64,000 nucleotides of DNA from Fimbriimonadales bacterium (GCA_035559795.1 DATMAR010000012.1:62001-126000); one strand, 5' to 3'. Counted from the stretch's first letter, positions 34,619-44,133 are shown. The notes: a model not told the origin generated them from the sequence alone. Made by a program: numbers and translations.

Positions 34619-37600
34619 GGGGATTTGTAGTCGCTGGAACTTCCTGAATTTCTCCAGCCTTCGCTTTCACTAATTCGGTGCCAATCGAACCTCTTTTAGA
34701 CCAGAAAACTGCAATTCCTAACAAGACGATCGCAATACCAGCAACTGTGATCAACACCCAATTAGGAAGCGGTCGAATTACAACAGGAGCCATCAACAAA
34801 GCGACCAAATTCATCACTTTGATCAGTGGATTGAGTGCCGGACCAGCAGTGTCTTTGAAGGGGTCACCCACGGTATCGCAAACGACACCGGCTTTATGCG
34901 CATCGGAGCCTTTTCCTCCATAGAGTCCATCCTCGATAGTCTTTTTTGCGTTGTCCCAGTTTCCACCAGCGTTGGCAAGCATCACGGCAAGCAATTGCCC
35001 TGAAAGGATTGCACCTGCCAAAAAGCCTCCTAACGCTTGCGCTCCGACGATGTTGTAAAAACTGTCACCTATCTTCACAGGCTCTTGTCCTATGGAAAGA
35101 CCGAACGCTACGAGGGCGGGAAGAGCGATCGCTAAGATTCCCGGCCCTAAAAGTTCTTTTTGCGCCGCCTGTGTAACGATGGTTACGCATCTTTCATAGT
35201 CGGGTTTGGAAGTTCCGGCAAGGATTCCAGGGTCTGCCTGGAATTGACGCCGCACTTCGTTTATCAATTGAAAACCAGCTCGACCTACTGCATTAATCGA
35301 AAACGAACTGAAAAGATAGGGTGCAGCGCCTCCTACCAAAAGACCGATAAAAATTTCCGGAACTTCGAGACGCAAACCGGATGTGGAAAGTTTTGCATCT
35401 TCGATAAACGAATGGAAAAGTGCCACTGCTGCGACGACTGCGGTAGCAATTGCAAAACCTTTCGTTAACGCCTTTGTCGTGTTTCCAGCGGCGTCTAATC
35501 TTTGCACCGCTTTGCTTCCAGCGAGGGAACCCTCTTGTGGTTTCTCCAAGTGTTTAGCACCTGACATTTCATAAACTCCCTGTGCGTTATCACTAATAGG
35601 ACCGAAAGTGTCCATCGCCAAGATATAACCTGTGGTCGTAAGCAATCCCAATCCCACGAGAGCAATTCCATAGAAACTCAGTAGAGGACCGCCATACATA
35701 GTGGGGGGGAATATGAAAAGGGGTGCTAATAGACAAATCACGATTGCGCCTACTGCCCAAACGCTGCTTTCCATTCCGTATGCGAATCCTTGAATAATCA
35801 TCGGTGCAGGACCAGCGGTAGAACTCGCCGCAACGTCTCGCACAGGGCGCTTTTCGAAACTCACGAAGTAATCCGTAAGCAATTCGATGAGATATGCCAT
35901 GAGGATTCCGAAAAGCAATGCAAGCGAAAATTGCCACCACTGCACGGGTGTGCTTTTTGCTTCGACGGTACGGATTTGGCCTTCCGCCATTGCAAGCGTC
36001 GGACTTCCGAAAGTTCCGATTTGCACTTTTTCTCGCGTGTAAGAGACCGGAGGTAGTGCGAGGAGCGCGTCCTTCTCCCCCTCTTTGATAGGCTTTTCGA
36101 TAATCCAGTACAAATCGCCTTTACGGTCGACCCCTGCTCCGAATGGATATTCGTTGAGAATTTTTATAGAGCCTGTCTTTTTGAATTGCTCTAACTGTTC
36201 CTTCGAATAGGGCTGCCAAATTCTTCGTGGTTGTTGAGGGGGGGCATTCGGAAATTGAGCAGCAGGGATTTCAACGTACGCAAGACGCGGCTCTTCCGCT
36301 AAAAATCTTCCGATGCCGATTCCTAAGCGTCCTACTGCATTCGACCCCGAAACGATTGTGTAATTAAGTAGCGGATCCTTTCGAGCAAGCTTTACTTGTT
36401 CCTCCGTAACTTTCGGAGGAGCGGGAGGCTTCGGAGCATCTTTTGGAAGCATTCGAATTCTCTGTTCGTATTCGTTTTGTATGTTGCTGTTTATTTTGTC
36501 GGTTAGTTCTTTATCGCTCATCGAAGCGACACGAGGTCCAGGTGGGGGGGGCTGCCCAGGAGGAGTCATCGTTTCTGCTTGTTCGAGTTCTCCGATAACC
36601 GCTAACGCTAATCCGTACAGAGGGTCTATTTTCTTAATTCCGTTGTATCGTGCTCCAGTATGATCCACATAATAATTCACGTTTACGTTTTGCATCATCA
36701 TGAAAGCGAGCACGAATGTTCCCGCGGCCGCGATGAAAGCAGAACCCCAAAATCCTCGACGCAGCGGAGTCAATGGGTCCATTCTCTCGTCGTCTTTTCC
36801 GCGCACGAAGAGGATGCCGAGTATCGAAGCGACAATGCCTACACCACGCGCCATCAACGCAAACAAAATGAGTTTCATCCACGTCGCTTGGTCGAATATC
36901 GCTGCGGTCGCCGCGCCTAACACAATTGCAGCAACTAACGTGACCTCATACGATTCGAAAACGTCCGCAGCCATTCCTGCGCAATCTCCAACGTTATCGC
37001 CCACGTTGTCCGCGATGGTCGCCGCGTTTCGCGGGTCGTCTTCTGGAATTCCTGCTTCGACTTTGCCGACTAAGTCCGCACCGACATCGGCGGCTTTCGT
37101 GTAAATTCCTCCACCTACGCGCATAAATAAAGCCGCGAGCGAACCACCGAATCCGAAACCGATTAAGAGTTTCATCGCTTGCTCACCCGCAATCAAAAAG
37201 ATGAGCGTTGCGCCTAAAAGACCCATCCCAACGGTAATCAGCCCTGCAACCCCACCGGCGCGAAGAGCGAGTTCTAAAGAGCGCTTATAACTGGAAAGCG
37301 CGGCGTTCGCTGTTCGTGCGTTCGCACGCACCGCCATGATCATTCCCGTATACCCAGCGATGTAAGAAGCGAAGACGCCTAAAACAAATGCTATTGCTAA
37401 CCACAACGCCATCGGAAGGCGAAGAATCGTCTGCCCGGCATAATCAGGATTCGTGCTGTACAAGAAATAAAGACCGACAGCAAGCACTACGATGAAAAAG
37501 AGCATCGTTTTTATCTGTCTTTTGAGATATCCCAAAGCACCCGCACGAATCGCTTCACTTACTTCCTGCATTTTCTCCGGGCCAGGGTCTTGACGAAGAA

Positions 37601-37823
37601 CCCAACGGGCGATTCCCCATCCGGTCAAAATCGCCAGCAAAGAAAGCCCCAAAGAAATCCATAAAAATATGTAATCCGACTGCTGAAACTTCAGTTCGAG
37701 GCCCGCTTCTGCACCGATTCCGAAGGCATAAACAGGCGAAAGAAGTAGGAAGCAGACGACTATCCGAGCGAGTAGCCCATTCCACACGACCCGATTTCGC
37801 TTTTTAGAAAGGAAGGTATGCAT
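34602..37823 (-). CDS. hppA: Membrane-bound proton-translocating pyrophosphatase, enlarged
   Basis: This 1073-residue multi-helix pump couples pyrophosphate hydrolysis to cation export. Catalytic segments are intact: [58 protein letters not shown] and [29 protein letters not shown] has Lys and Thr at the positions that mark K+-independent H+-pumping enzymes. Typical family length is about 650-800 residues. The excess is an extra hydrophilic segment of about 250 residues (about 375-625), rich in Pro and Lys, placed between two membrane segments. A cleavable or extra N-terminal helix is also present. It overlaps sucD by 17 bases. Confidence 0.93.
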   Translation of the reverse strand: MHTFLSKKRNRVVWNGLLARIVVCFLLLSPVYAFGIGAEAGLELKFQQSDYIFLWISLGLSLLAILTGWGIARWVLRQDPGPEKMQEVSEAIRAGALGYLKRQIKTMLFFIVVLAVGLYFLYSTNPDYAGQTILRLPMALWLAIAFVLGVFASYIAGYTGMIMAVRANARTANAALSSYKRSLELALRAGGVAGLITVGMGLLGATLIFLIAGEQAMKLLIGFGFGGSLAALFMRVGGGIYTKAADVGADLVGKVEAGIPEDDPRNAATIADNVGDNVGDCAGMAADVFESYEVTLVAAIVLGAATAAIFDQATWMKLILFALMARGVGIVASILGILFVRGKDDERMDPLTPLRRGFWGSAFIAAAGTFVLAFMMMQNVNVNYYVDHTGARYNGIKKIDPLYGLALAVIGELEQAETMTPPGQPPPPGPRVASMSDKELTDKINSNIQNEYEQRIRMLPKDAPKPPAPPKVTEEQVKLARKDPLLNYTIVSGSNAVGRLGIGIGRFLAEEPRLAYVEIPAAQFPNAPPQQPRRIWQPYSKEQLEQFKKTGSIKILNEYPFGAGVDRKGDLYWIIEKPIKEGEKDALLALPPVSYTREKVQIGTFGSPTLAMAEGQIRTVEAKSTPVQWWQFSLALLFGILMAYLIELLTDYFVSFEKRPVRDVAASSTAGPAPMIIQGFAYGMESSVWAVGAIVICLLAPLFIFPPTMYGGPLLSFYGIALVGLGLLTTTGYILAMDTFGPISDNAQGVYEMSGAKHLEKPQEGSLAGSKAVQRLDAAGNTTKALTKGFAIATAVVAAVALFHSFIEDAKLSTSGLRLEVPEIFIGLLVGGAAPYLFSSFSINAVGRAGFQLINEVRRQFQADPGILAGTSKPDYERCVTIVTQAAQKELLGPGILAIALPALVAFGLSIGQEPVKIGDSFYNIVGAQALGGFLAGAILSGQLLAVMLANAGGNWDNAKKTIEDGLYGGKGSDAHKAGVVCDTVGDPFKDTAGPALNPLIKVMNLVALLMAPVVIRPLPNWVLITVAGIAIVLLGIAVFWSKRGSIGTELVKAKAGEIQEVPATTNPHGDSH

Positions 37824-37954
37824 CTTCAGTGTAGACTCCCAGTAGAAAGTTACTTATTCTGCGTTCCGTTTTCGAGGAGGATTCGGCACGCATGAGAAAA
37901 GTTATCTTACCTAAAATGACCTAACTCTGAAAGGTAGGGAAAGAGAAAAAGTGT

Positions 37955-38734
37955 TTATTCTTGCGGAGTAAGAGGGCGAAGTTCCACCGTTCCCCCGCTC
38001 GCCTCTAACTGCGCTCTCAGCATCTCTGCCTTCCTCCGGTTTATGCCCGAAAGAAGGGGAGCCGGGAGTTTTTCGAGAATTTCTTTCACTTGGTTTCGAT
38101 TTATTGCAAGCATGTGTTGCAACGAATTGATTATCGCCTCTTTATCTTTTCCTTCATCTATCAACACCAGTTCATAGAGCGAAGGGTCGTCAACACGTGC
38201 AAAACCGCGTGGAACATGCCGCATCTCCCCTGTTTCAGGGTCCAACAGCGGAATCTCTCTGTCGCATTCTTCGCAAATGAGTACTTCCGTTTTATCGCTC
38301 AAATAATTCAAAGCCCCGCAGTAACCGCAGCGAACGCCTGTTACTTCCAAAACCTTGCCGTCTTGAACAGGCACACGCCTGGCACATCCGTCACAAACGA
38401 AATCGTCCTGTGGCGCTTCTGTAAACTCGGTCTCGTGACCACAGTAAGGGCAGGAAACGTGATAGGAGGGAAGTTTCGTTGTAGCGAACGCTTTTTTCAC
38501 AGCGATAACAAAAAGAGCCAACGTAACCAAAAACAGGGGATATGCGAGAAAGGAAAAATCTACGCGATAAATTGTCGTTGTCTTTCCGGATTGAACTTCG
38601 TAACGAATAAACTCACTCCCATAGCGGAAGCAAAATAGCGCAACAAGCAATGTAAGAATCGCTCCTAAGCCCCACCACAAGCATTCTGCCCAATTGAGTT
38701 CGATTACCAATGCGCGCTTTTCAGGCTTCGTCAT
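37955..38734 (-). CDS. Membrane protein with two zinc ribbons and an L7/L12-CTD-like domain
   Basis: This 259-residue protein has two membrane helices at about residues 18-38 and 60-80. Two zinc-ribbon units follow: CPYCGHE with CDGCARR, and CGYCGALNYL with CEECDRE. The C-terminal domain of about 70 residues starts YELVLIDEGKDKEAIINSLQ. It has a lattice of Lys/Glu helices ending LEASGGTVELRP, which resembles the C-terminal domain of ribosomal protein L7/L12 (V-I-x-x-V-R...GAKVELK pattern). The match is by eye and remote. It ends the obg-nadD-rsfS cluster, 33 bases after the TPR gene. No assigned function. Confidence 0.7.
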   Translation of the reverse strand: MTKPEKRALVIELNWAECLWWGLGAILTLLVALFCFRYGSEFIRYEVQSGKTTTIYRVDFSFLAYPLFLVTLALFVIAVKKAFATTKLPSYHVSCPYCGHETEFTEAPQDDFVCDGCARRVPVQDGKVLEVTGVRCGYCGALNYLSDKTEVLICEECDREIPLLDPETGEMRHVPRGFARVDDPSLYELVLIDEGKDKEAIINSLQHMLAINRNQVKEILEKLPAPLLSGINRRKAEMLRAQLEASGGTVELRPLTPQE

Positions 38735-38767
38735 GCACTGCCCCTATATTTCATTATCGCTTATTTC

Positions 38768-39427
38768 CTACTCGAAGGGAAGGTCAACGGGTGGCTTCGG
38801 ACGTGGCGGTGGCGGGGAAGCGACGCTCTTCGCTGCGGAGGCTCCTGCATCGATCATAGAGACGATGTACAAAACTACTAGAACGATGATGAAAAACCAA
38901 CCTACAGAATTCACCGAAGAAGCTACGTAACCGAAACTAAATAGCATTATCCAACTGAAAATCGCTATAGCCAACATCACGATGCCCTTCACCAATTCGC
39001 CGTTATAGATCTGCCCGAAGCCTGGTGCTAAAAGACTCAAAAAAGCCGCTATACCGCCGCTCCTTCTCGCCCCCGCAGGATTCATAAGTTCTGCAAAAGA
39101 CATGTCTTTCAAAAACATCTCCGCCGCGCTTTTCGCTTGTTCCAACTGAAAAACTACTTCAGCGTGTTTCTTCTCTGTGGAAACCCAACCTTTGTACTTC
39201 GAAATTACCCTCTCGTAACACTCCTTCGCTTCTTCCAGTTTCCCGAGTTCTCGTAAGATATCTCCCTTCGCGTCGAGGACCTTTGGATGTTCAGGATATT
39301 TTTCGAGCAATTTATCCATGATTGCCATCGCCGAGGCTTCATCCTTGCGAGAAATGAACACTCGAGCCTTTCTTAAAGCATCTTCCACATCCACTGCAAC
39401 GCTATCGAAATAGTCCATACCCCTCAA
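38768..39427 (-). CDS. TPR-containing small membrane protein
   Basis: This 219-residue protein has about two TPR-like repeats in the first 85 residues (ASAMAIMDKLLEKYPEHPKV, KLEEAKECYERVISKYKGW). Two membrane segments follow (about 130-160 and 170-190), with FLSLLAPGFGQIYNGELVKG resembling the TM2/'GxGxxYnG' helix-turn used by small TM2-type proteins. The tail is Pro-rich (SPPPPRPKPPVDLPFE). No family function is assignable. The start overlaps the rsfS stop by four bases, so it is part of the obg-nadD-rsfS unit. Confidence 0.75.
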   Translation of the reverse strand: MRGMDYFDSVAVDVEDALRKARVFISRKDEASAMAIMDKLLEKYPEHPKVLDAKGDILRELGKLEEAKECYERVISKYKGWVSTEKKHAEVVFQLEQAKSAAEMFLKDMSFAELMNPAGARRSGGIAAFLSLLAPGFGQIYNGELVKGIVMLAIAIFSWIMLFSFGYVASSVNSVGWFFIIVLVVLYIVSMIDAGASAAKSVASPPPPRPKPPVDLPFE

Positions 39428-39768
39428 AATGGATATTCTTCACGAATTGGCAGGGATTTCCACAAGGACTCGATATCGTAAAACTGCCTCTGCTCTTCAC
39501 GCATGACGTGGCATACCACATCTCCGAAGTCCAGCAATGCCCACCCGCTCCCCTCGCCTTCGATATGAGCCACTTTGATTTTCTCTTTTTTCATTTGCTC
39601 GATTAGACGCTCAGAGATGCTGCGTATATGGAGGTCGGAATTCCCGGTGCAAACAATGAAAAAGTCCGCTAAAAACGTCTTTCCGCGAACGTCCAAAACG
39701 AGGATTCTTTCTGCTTTAGCATCCTCTAATATTCGAAGTATTCTCTGTACTTTTGTTTCCGATGTCAA
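39424..39768 (-). CDS. rsfS: Ribosomal silencing factor RsfS
   Basis: This protein of about 114 residues binds ribosomal protein uL14 and blocks 50S-30S joining in starved cells. KAERILVLDVRGKTFLADFF, IVCTGNSDLHIRSISERLIE and WALLDFGDVVCHVMREEQRQ are the family core, followed by YDIESLW. The frame extends to a TTG at 39810 inside nadD. The TTG at 39768 gives the normal family N-terminus (LTSETKVQRILRILEDAKAE) and is preferred, though its ribosome site is distant. It sits in the conserved order obg-nadD-rsfS. Confidence 0.93.
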   Translation of the reverse strand: MTSETKVQRILRILEDAKAERILVLDVRGKTFLADFFIVCTGNSDLHIRSISERLIEQMKKEKIKVAHIEGEGSGWALLDFGDVVCHVMREEQRQFYDIESLWKSLPIREEYPF

Positions 39769-39781
39769 AACTGGTTTGGCT

Positions 39782-40369
39782 TTACTCCTTATAAAGACGG
39801 TGTTCTTCAATTATTTTAACGACGGATTGAGGCACAAGATGGGTTACAGAAAGCCCTTGGGAGATTTTTTTTCGTATGAGGGTCGAACTCACTTCCAAAT
39901 GCGGCATTTCGAAAGAATCCACCTTTTCGCGAACCCAATCCGGTAGAGAAGCCAAGACTTCCTCACATGGGTAATTTAGCCTTTCCACGACTCCGAGGCG
40001 CGAAATTTCTAAGATTTTCTCTGGTTCCTTCCATTTCATAAACCCGGCAAGCGTATCGGAGCCCATAAGGAGCGTTGTTTCCAGCCCTTTTTCAAAATAG
40101 ATTCGCAAGGTTTCTATGGTGTACGAAGGGGAGGGAAGATTAAAGTCAGTTCTGCCTGGTAGCAAACCGGGTACATCTCGTACCGCTTCTACCACCATTG
40201 CATATCGAATTTCCGGGTCGGTTATCCGCTCACTTACCTTGAAGGGAGAAACTCGCGTAACTTCTAAAACTACTTCTTTCAAATGCAACTGTTCCATCGC
40301 TTCGATGGCGAGCCTTAGATGACCGATGTGGATAGGGTCGAAAGTCCCTCCGAGAACTCCGACTCTCAC
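39782..40369 (-). CDS. nadD: Nicotinate-nucleotide adenylyltransferase
   Basis: This 195-residue enzyme adenylates nicotinate mononucleotide in NAD synthesis. It has VGVLGGTFDPIHIGHLRLAI with the HxGH-type nucleotidyl-transfer motif, and LGVVERL and SSTLIRKKISQG near the C-terminus for the second nucleotide contact. The ATG at 40369 overlaps the obg stop by four bases, so it is coupled. Length is normal for NadD. Confidence 0.96.
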   Translation of the reverse strand: MRVGVLGGTFDPIHIGHLRLAIEAMEQLHLKEVVLEVTRVSPFKVSERITDPEIRYAMVVEAVRDVPGLLPGRTDFNLPSPSYTIETLRIYFEKGLETTLLMGSDTLAGFMKWKEPEKILEISRLGVVERLNYPCEEVLASLPDWVREKVDSFEMPHLEVSSTLIRKKISQGLSVTHLVPQSVVKIIEEHRLYKE

Positions 40370-41637
40370 TCATCCTCCGTAAAATGAAATTCCGCTTTTC
40401 CGATGATTACGGTGTCCATCTCTTTGGCTCCTGCTTTTTTCAACGCTTCGATTACACCCATTTTGGTCAAAGTTCTGTGAAGCCTTTCCAGTGCCTCAGC
40501 GTTGTCTAATGGTGTCATCGCCACGAGTCGTTCCACTTTTTCTCCTTTGACGTGAAATACATCCCCAATTTTCTCGATTCTCCAAACTTCCTCTTGGTCT
40601 TTAGGTTTCAAAACGATTTCCTGTGGGGATTCGTACGTTCTCGGATGTTTTCGTAAAATTTCCACTAATGCATGAAGAAACTTATCTATACCTTCGCCTG
40701 TTACTGCGCTTATTAAATAAACGGGTTTTCCTGTCTCCGAAAACCTCTTGACGAGTTCTTCACGAGCACGTTCGTCGGTTAGCAAGTCACATTTGCTCAA
40801 GGCGATTACCGATGGAAGTTCCGTCAATGCATGTGAATAGTTTTCGAGTTCTTTCAGTACAGTTTTGTAATTTTGAAGCGGATCGGAACTGTCCATCGGA
40901 AGGCATTCTACGACATGCACGATGACTCTCGTGCGTTCGATATGTCTTAAAAACCTATCTCCTAACCCTTTACCTGCGCTTGCGCCTTCGATTAGGCCAG
41001 GCAAGTCCGCCATAACGAAGCTTTCTTCGCCAACTCGAACGATTCCTAATGTAGGGACGAGTGTAGTGAACGGATAATCTGCAACTTTCGGTTTCGCAGC
41101 ACTCACTGAACGAATCAAAGTAGATTTTCCAGCATTCGGGAGACCCACCAATCCGACATCCGCAAGTAGTTTGAGTTCGAGCAAAAGCACTCTCTCTTGC
41201 GCCGGTTCTCCTTTTTCTGCGAAGGTGGGAGCTTGTCGCACGCTGGTTACGAAATGTTTGTTTCCGCGTCCACCCCGTCCACCTCTGACAGCACAAAATG
41301 TCTGCCCAGGAGATGTTAGGTCTGCAAGAACTTCTCCCGTGTTTTTATCTTTGATGATCGTCCCGACCGGTACTTTTAGTATCACCGATTTTCCGTCTCT
41401 TCCGTCTTTGTTGTCGGGCCCACCGTCTTCGCCATTTTCCGCTTCGTAATGCGTTTTATAATGAAACTCTATTAACGTATTCAAGTTCGCGTCGGCAACG
41501 AAAATCACATCTCCCCCCCGCCCGCCATCTCCCCCGTTCGGACCTCCCCTGGGCACGTGCTTTTCTTTCCGAAAAGTGGCAGCACCATCTCCGCCCCTTC
41601 CTGATTTCACGAAAATCACCGCTTCGTCTAAAAACAC
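40366..41637 (-). CDS. obg: GTPase Obg/CgtA
   Basis: This 423-residue GTPase is needed for 50S assembly and stress control. Its glycine-rich Obg fold begins VFLDEAVIFVKSGRGGDGAA. The G domain holds G1 GLPNAGKST, G3 DLPGLIEGA and G4 SKCDLLTDE. A C-terminal OCT domain starts near residue 350. The frame runs on to 41784 but the N-terminal Obg signature begins at the GTG at 41637, which is taken as the start and leaves a 34-base divergent gap to the gene at 41672. It heads the obg-nadD-rsfS-TPR-Zn-ribbon unit. Confidence 0.96.
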   Translation of the reverse strand: MFLDEAVIFVKSGRGGDGAATFRKEKHVPRGGPNGGDGGRGGDVIFVADANLNTLIEFHYKTHYEAENGEDGGPDNKDGRDGKSVILKVPVGTIIKDKNTGEVLADLTSPGQTFCAVRGGRGGRGNKHFVTSVRQAPTFAEKGEPAQERVLLLELKLLADVGLVGLPNAGKSTLIRSVSAAKPKVADYPFTTLVPTLGIVRVGEESFVMADLPGLIEGASAGKGLGDRFLRHIERTRVIVHVVECLPMDSSDPLQNYKTVLKELENYSHALTELPSVIALSKCDLLTDERAREELVKRFSETGKPVYLISAVTGEGIDKFLHALVEILRKHPRTYESPQEIVLKPKDQEEVWRIEKIGDVFHVKGEKVERLVAMTPLDNAEALERLHRTLTKMGVIEALKKAGAKEMDTVIIGKAEFHFTEDE

Positions 41638-41671
41638 GAGATTAAGATACCGATTTTCGTGAGATACTCGA

Positions 41672-42136
41672 ATGAAAAATAATCCGATGGTCGCAGTGAC
41701 TTCTCTATTTGGTTTGTCTATGCCTTGGGATTGGCTGACCTTCGCCTTTACGGCGTCTTTGGCATTGGGGTGGTCAATTATCAACGGGATGCATCGCCGG
41801 AACCCTTCCTATAAAGAAAAGGTTTGCAAATCGGCTGCGCTTTTTCCCACGATGACCAGGAGAAAGCTTTTACGCTTGGTTGCTCCTACGCGTTTGGAAG
41901 ATAGGGTGAATCACTCATTAGTGATTGCAGGATGTTGTTTGATTATTGCTTCGCCTGCCTTACTCATCGAGACGATCTTAGGGTGGCTTCCGTGGTGGCA
42001 GACCGGATTGATTGCCGTGCTCGGCAGCCTATTCGGTGCTTTAGTCGGTGAGTTTGTTTTCAATTCTTACGGAACGGCACTTGAGATGCCAACCGAACCC
42101 AATCCTCAACCGACAACTGATGAGGACGCGCCGTAA
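41672..42136 (+). CDS. Small membrane protein of unknown function
   Basis: This 154-residue protein has a hydrophobic segment at about residues 20-36 and two longer ones at about 84-125 (CCLIIASPALLIETILGW, then an LIAVLGSLFGALVGEFVF stretch). A basic loop lies between them (MTRRKLLRLVAPTRLEDRVN) and the C-terminal tail is Pro/Asp-rich. It resembles no family I know. Its last 77 bases overlap the end of ksgA on the other strand, and its start is 34 bases from obg. The coherent membrane topology supports a real gene, but no homology evidence was available. Confidence 0.55.
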   Translation: MKNNPMVAVTSLFGLSMPWDWLTFAFTASLALGWSIINGMHRRNPSYKEKVCKSAALFPTMTRRKLLRLVAPTRLEDRVNHSLVIAGCCLIIASPALLIETILGWLPWWQTGLIAVLGSLFGALVGEFVFNSYGTALEMPTEPNPQPTTDEDAP

Positions 42137-42890
42137 TCGCAATCCCGTTCGTCGTCAGCCAGGTTTCGATATCTCTCCTATCACCAATTCCTTGCGCAAT
42201 AAAGTTTTTCAATAATGTTTTTCGTGGATACCGAAAACCTACTCTTATAGATTCTTCTAAAAATTCCTGTATCCGCTCCGTTACTTTAGGTAGAAGTTTT
42301 AAAACCATTGCATTTACGGATGGTGGAGGAACGAAATCTCTTTTATTGACTTTGCAGACAATTTCAATGTTGAAATGATATTGGTAAAGTACGCTCAAGG
42401 TGATTCGTTTCGAATCGTTCACCTTTGCCATGAGTTTTTCTCCGACTTCTTTTTGCAGCATAATCACTGCCCAGTCGAAGTTACTATAAACTGACAACAA
42501 ACGCTCCAATATAGGTGTCGTGATATAAAACGGAATGTTCGAGACGATGACTCTGGGGTGGGGAATAAGCGAGAGTAAATTTATCAAATCTACTTTCAAA
42601 ACATCCCCGATGAAGATTTTCGCATCAGGAACGTTTACCTTCAAAGGTTTTTCTAAACGCTCGTCGATTTCGATTGCCCATGTGGGCGCAAGATTCACCA
42701 AATGCTTCGTTAGAATCCCGATACCGGGTCCTATTTCTAAAATCCCCCCCGCTCCTCCGCATGCTCCTATAATTTTACGAATAACGTCTTCGGATACGAG
42801 CCAATGTTGTCCGAGGTTTTTCTTTGCTCGGATTCCATATTTTTTTAGAACTTCATGAAGCGATGTTTTTTCATCCTCTCTTCGCTCCAC
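42060..42890 (-). CDS. rsmA: 16S rRNA (adenine1518-N6/adenine1519-N6)-dimethyltransferase
   Basis: This 276-residue KsgA/RsmA enzyme dimethylates the two adjacent adenines in the 3' terminal hairpin of 16S rRNA. It has KKNLGQHWLVSEDVIRKI, the SAM-binding ILEIGPGIGILTKHL, and the catalytic NIPFYITTPILERL (the NxxF/Y loop). RVGFRYPRKTLLKNF follows in the RNA-recognition half. Start is a GTG at 42890. It lies 57 bases downstream of a G5/3D protein gene, the same order as yabE-ksgA in Gram-positive genomes. Confidence 0.96.
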   Translation of the reverse strand: MERREDEKTSLHEVLKKYGIRAKKNLGQHWLVSEDVIRKIIGACGGAGGILEIGPGIGILTKHLVNLAPTWAIEIDERLEKPLKVNVPDAKIFIGDVLKVDLINLLSLIPHPRVIVSNIPFYITTPILERLLSVYSNFDWAVIMLQKEVGEKLMAKVNDSKRITLSVLYQYHFNIEIVCKVNKRDFVPPPSVNAMVLKLLPKVTERIQEFLEESIRVGFRYPRKTLLKNFIAQGIGDRRDIETWLTTNGIAITARPHQLSVEDWVRLASQVPFRKN

Positions 42891-42947
42891 TTTAAAGAGA
42901 TATCTCCGCAGAACAAAATGTCACTGCCAACGATTTGGAAAGTCGCT

Positions 42948-43562
42948 TTATTTCAATATATGTACTCGAACCTTTCTCGTACCGAATCGAATGGCTTCGT
43001 TTCTCGTGTTGAAGCATAAATCGATGCGATTCCTTTTGATCGCAGAGCCTTTGTCTGCCGCTATCGCATACCCATATCCTTCGATGAATAAATGCGTGCC
43101 GAATGGAATCACTTTCGGGTCGACGGCAGCGACCCCTCGAATCGCTCGCAAACCCATTGCGGTTCGGGTTCCCACTCCAGCATCTTGTGAACTGTAAGCA
43201 GTCGCTTCCATAACTAAAACTTTCGCGCGAACGAATCTCTTTCGAGAAATATCACGAACTATCCCAACACGATACACAGCATCTTTAGGAGATGAGATTG
43301 TCTTCGTCCACAAGACTCTTTTCCCAATCACCCGACCTTTCTGGGTGGTTATTTGAAGCATCTGAACTGCCTTTCCCATATGTCCATTTTCCACCTTCTT
43401 CATCCTCCCGGGTGGCAAAGTCCGATCGGGAAGATAAACCGTGGAGTAGGGAAGTTCTTTCTTTACGAGGCGGGTTTCATAGTACAGGTCTTTCTGGTTT
43501 TTCGCACTATAGGCAAAGCCTACTGCTAATAGGGAAATCGCTACTGCTATGTACGGCTTCAT
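42948..43562 (-). CDS. G5 and 3D domain-containing (YabE-like) cell-wall protein
   Basis: This 204-residue protein has an N-terminal signal or anchor (MKPYIAVAISLLAVGFAYS). A G5 domain follows (about residues 28-105) with VKKELPYSTVYLPDRTLPPG and GRVIGKRVLWTKTI. The C-terminal 3D domain (about 115-204) has the three conserved aspartates in ATAYSSQDAG, GVAAVDPKVIPFGTHLFIEG and DKGSAIKRNRIDLCFNT. 3D domains form a double-psi beta barrel related to MltA and lytic transglycosylases, and G5 binds cell-wall sugars. A peptidoglycan-remodelling role is inferred. The ATG at 43562 follows GGAGGG; the TTG at 43574 overlaps this site and is rejected. Confidence 0.9.
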   Translation of the reverse strand: MKPYIAVAISLLAVGFAYSAKNQKDLYYETRLVKKELPYSTVYLPDRTLPPGRMKKVENGHMGKAVQMLQITTQKGRVIGKRVLWTKTISSPKDAVYRVGIVRDISRKRFVRAKVLVMEATAYSSQDAGVGTRTAMGLRAIRGVAAVDPKVIPFGTHLFIEGYGYAIAADKGSAIKRNRIDLCFNTRNEAIRFGTRKVRVHILK

Positions 43563-43657
43563 ATTTCCCTCCAAGTTGAGTTTTTTCGAACGCTGATAGT
43601 TTCTTACCCTATTTTGCCCTCGGCATGCCCGCTAAGCACTTATCTCTACACAAACCC

Positions 43658-43684
43658 TGTTCGCGCCTTACGGCGCTCCTACAG
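43658..43684. repeat. REP-like palindrome
   Basis: GCGCC-TTAC-GGCGC (43663-43676) followed by TCCTACAG looks like the conserved head of repetitive extragenic palindromes found as GTAGGAGCGCCGTAAGGCGC in many bacteria. I saw only this copy in the window. It lies in the 206-base gap (43563-43768) between the G5/3D gene and the ribosomal-protein operon, where nothing else is visible. Confidence 0.4.
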
Positions 43685-43768
43685 AGGTATTACGTTATGA
43701 CAGGCGGGACAGGCAGGAGGTGCTAAAAACGTCTGACCCTTGCCTAATGGGGATGTAACGGCTAAAGC

Positions 43769-43954
43769 TTACTTCTCTTTGAATCCCGGCAGACGTCTGC
43801 CCTTATAGAAGCCATCTGGAGAGGCGTTGTGAGCCAATATGAAGCGTTCTCCGCCTTGAACGCGATTCAAGACGAGTTCCGGTGCTTTCGTGCGCCAGTT
43901 TCCCCGGCGTTTAGCGCTTCTTGCGTGAGAGTGTTTACGTTTTGGATTAGGCAC
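43769..43954 (-). CDS. rpmF: 50S ribosomal protein L32
   Basis: This 61-residue basic protein starts MPNPKRKHSHARSAKRRGNW, with the MAVPKRK-like N-terminus and the R-x-x-KR-R-x-N-W pattern of bL32. The C-terminal zinc cysteines of classical L32 are absent, giving a Zn-independent form. The start is GTG at 43954, 11 bases after the rpmG stop. It is the last gene of rpmE-rpmG-rpmF. Confidence 0.93.
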   Translation of the reverse strand: MPNPKRKHSHARSAKRRGNWRTKAPELVLNRVQGGERFILAHNASPDGFYKGRRLPGFKEK

Positions 43955-43965
43955 TTCGCTTTCCT

Positions 43966-44133
43966 TTACTTCTTTTCACGATGCAACGTGTGTTTTCGGA
44001 GGAAGGGATTGTACTTCATCAGTTCGAGGCGGTCTTTCGTGTTTTGCTTGTTTTTCGTAGTCGTATAGACGCTACGAGGGTCTTCTGTACAGACCAAGCG
44101 AATAATTTCCCGCTTTTCTCCCTTCTTCGCCAT
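43966..44133 (-). CDS. rpmG: 50S ribosomal protein L33
   Basis: This 55-residue protein is found by direct reading between rpmF and rpmE. It starts [20 protein letters not shown] and ends [17 protein letters not shown]. It matches bL33 from the KxxR-x-x-I-x-L-x-CT start to the [14 protein letters not shown] end. Only one cysteine (Cys15) is seen, so the four-cysteine zinc site of some L33 proteins is missing. The ATG at 44133 directly follows the rpmE stop codon. Confidence 0.95.
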   Translation of the reverse strand: MAKKGEKREIIRLVCTEDPRSVYTTTKNKQNTKDRLELMKYNPFLRKHTLHREKK

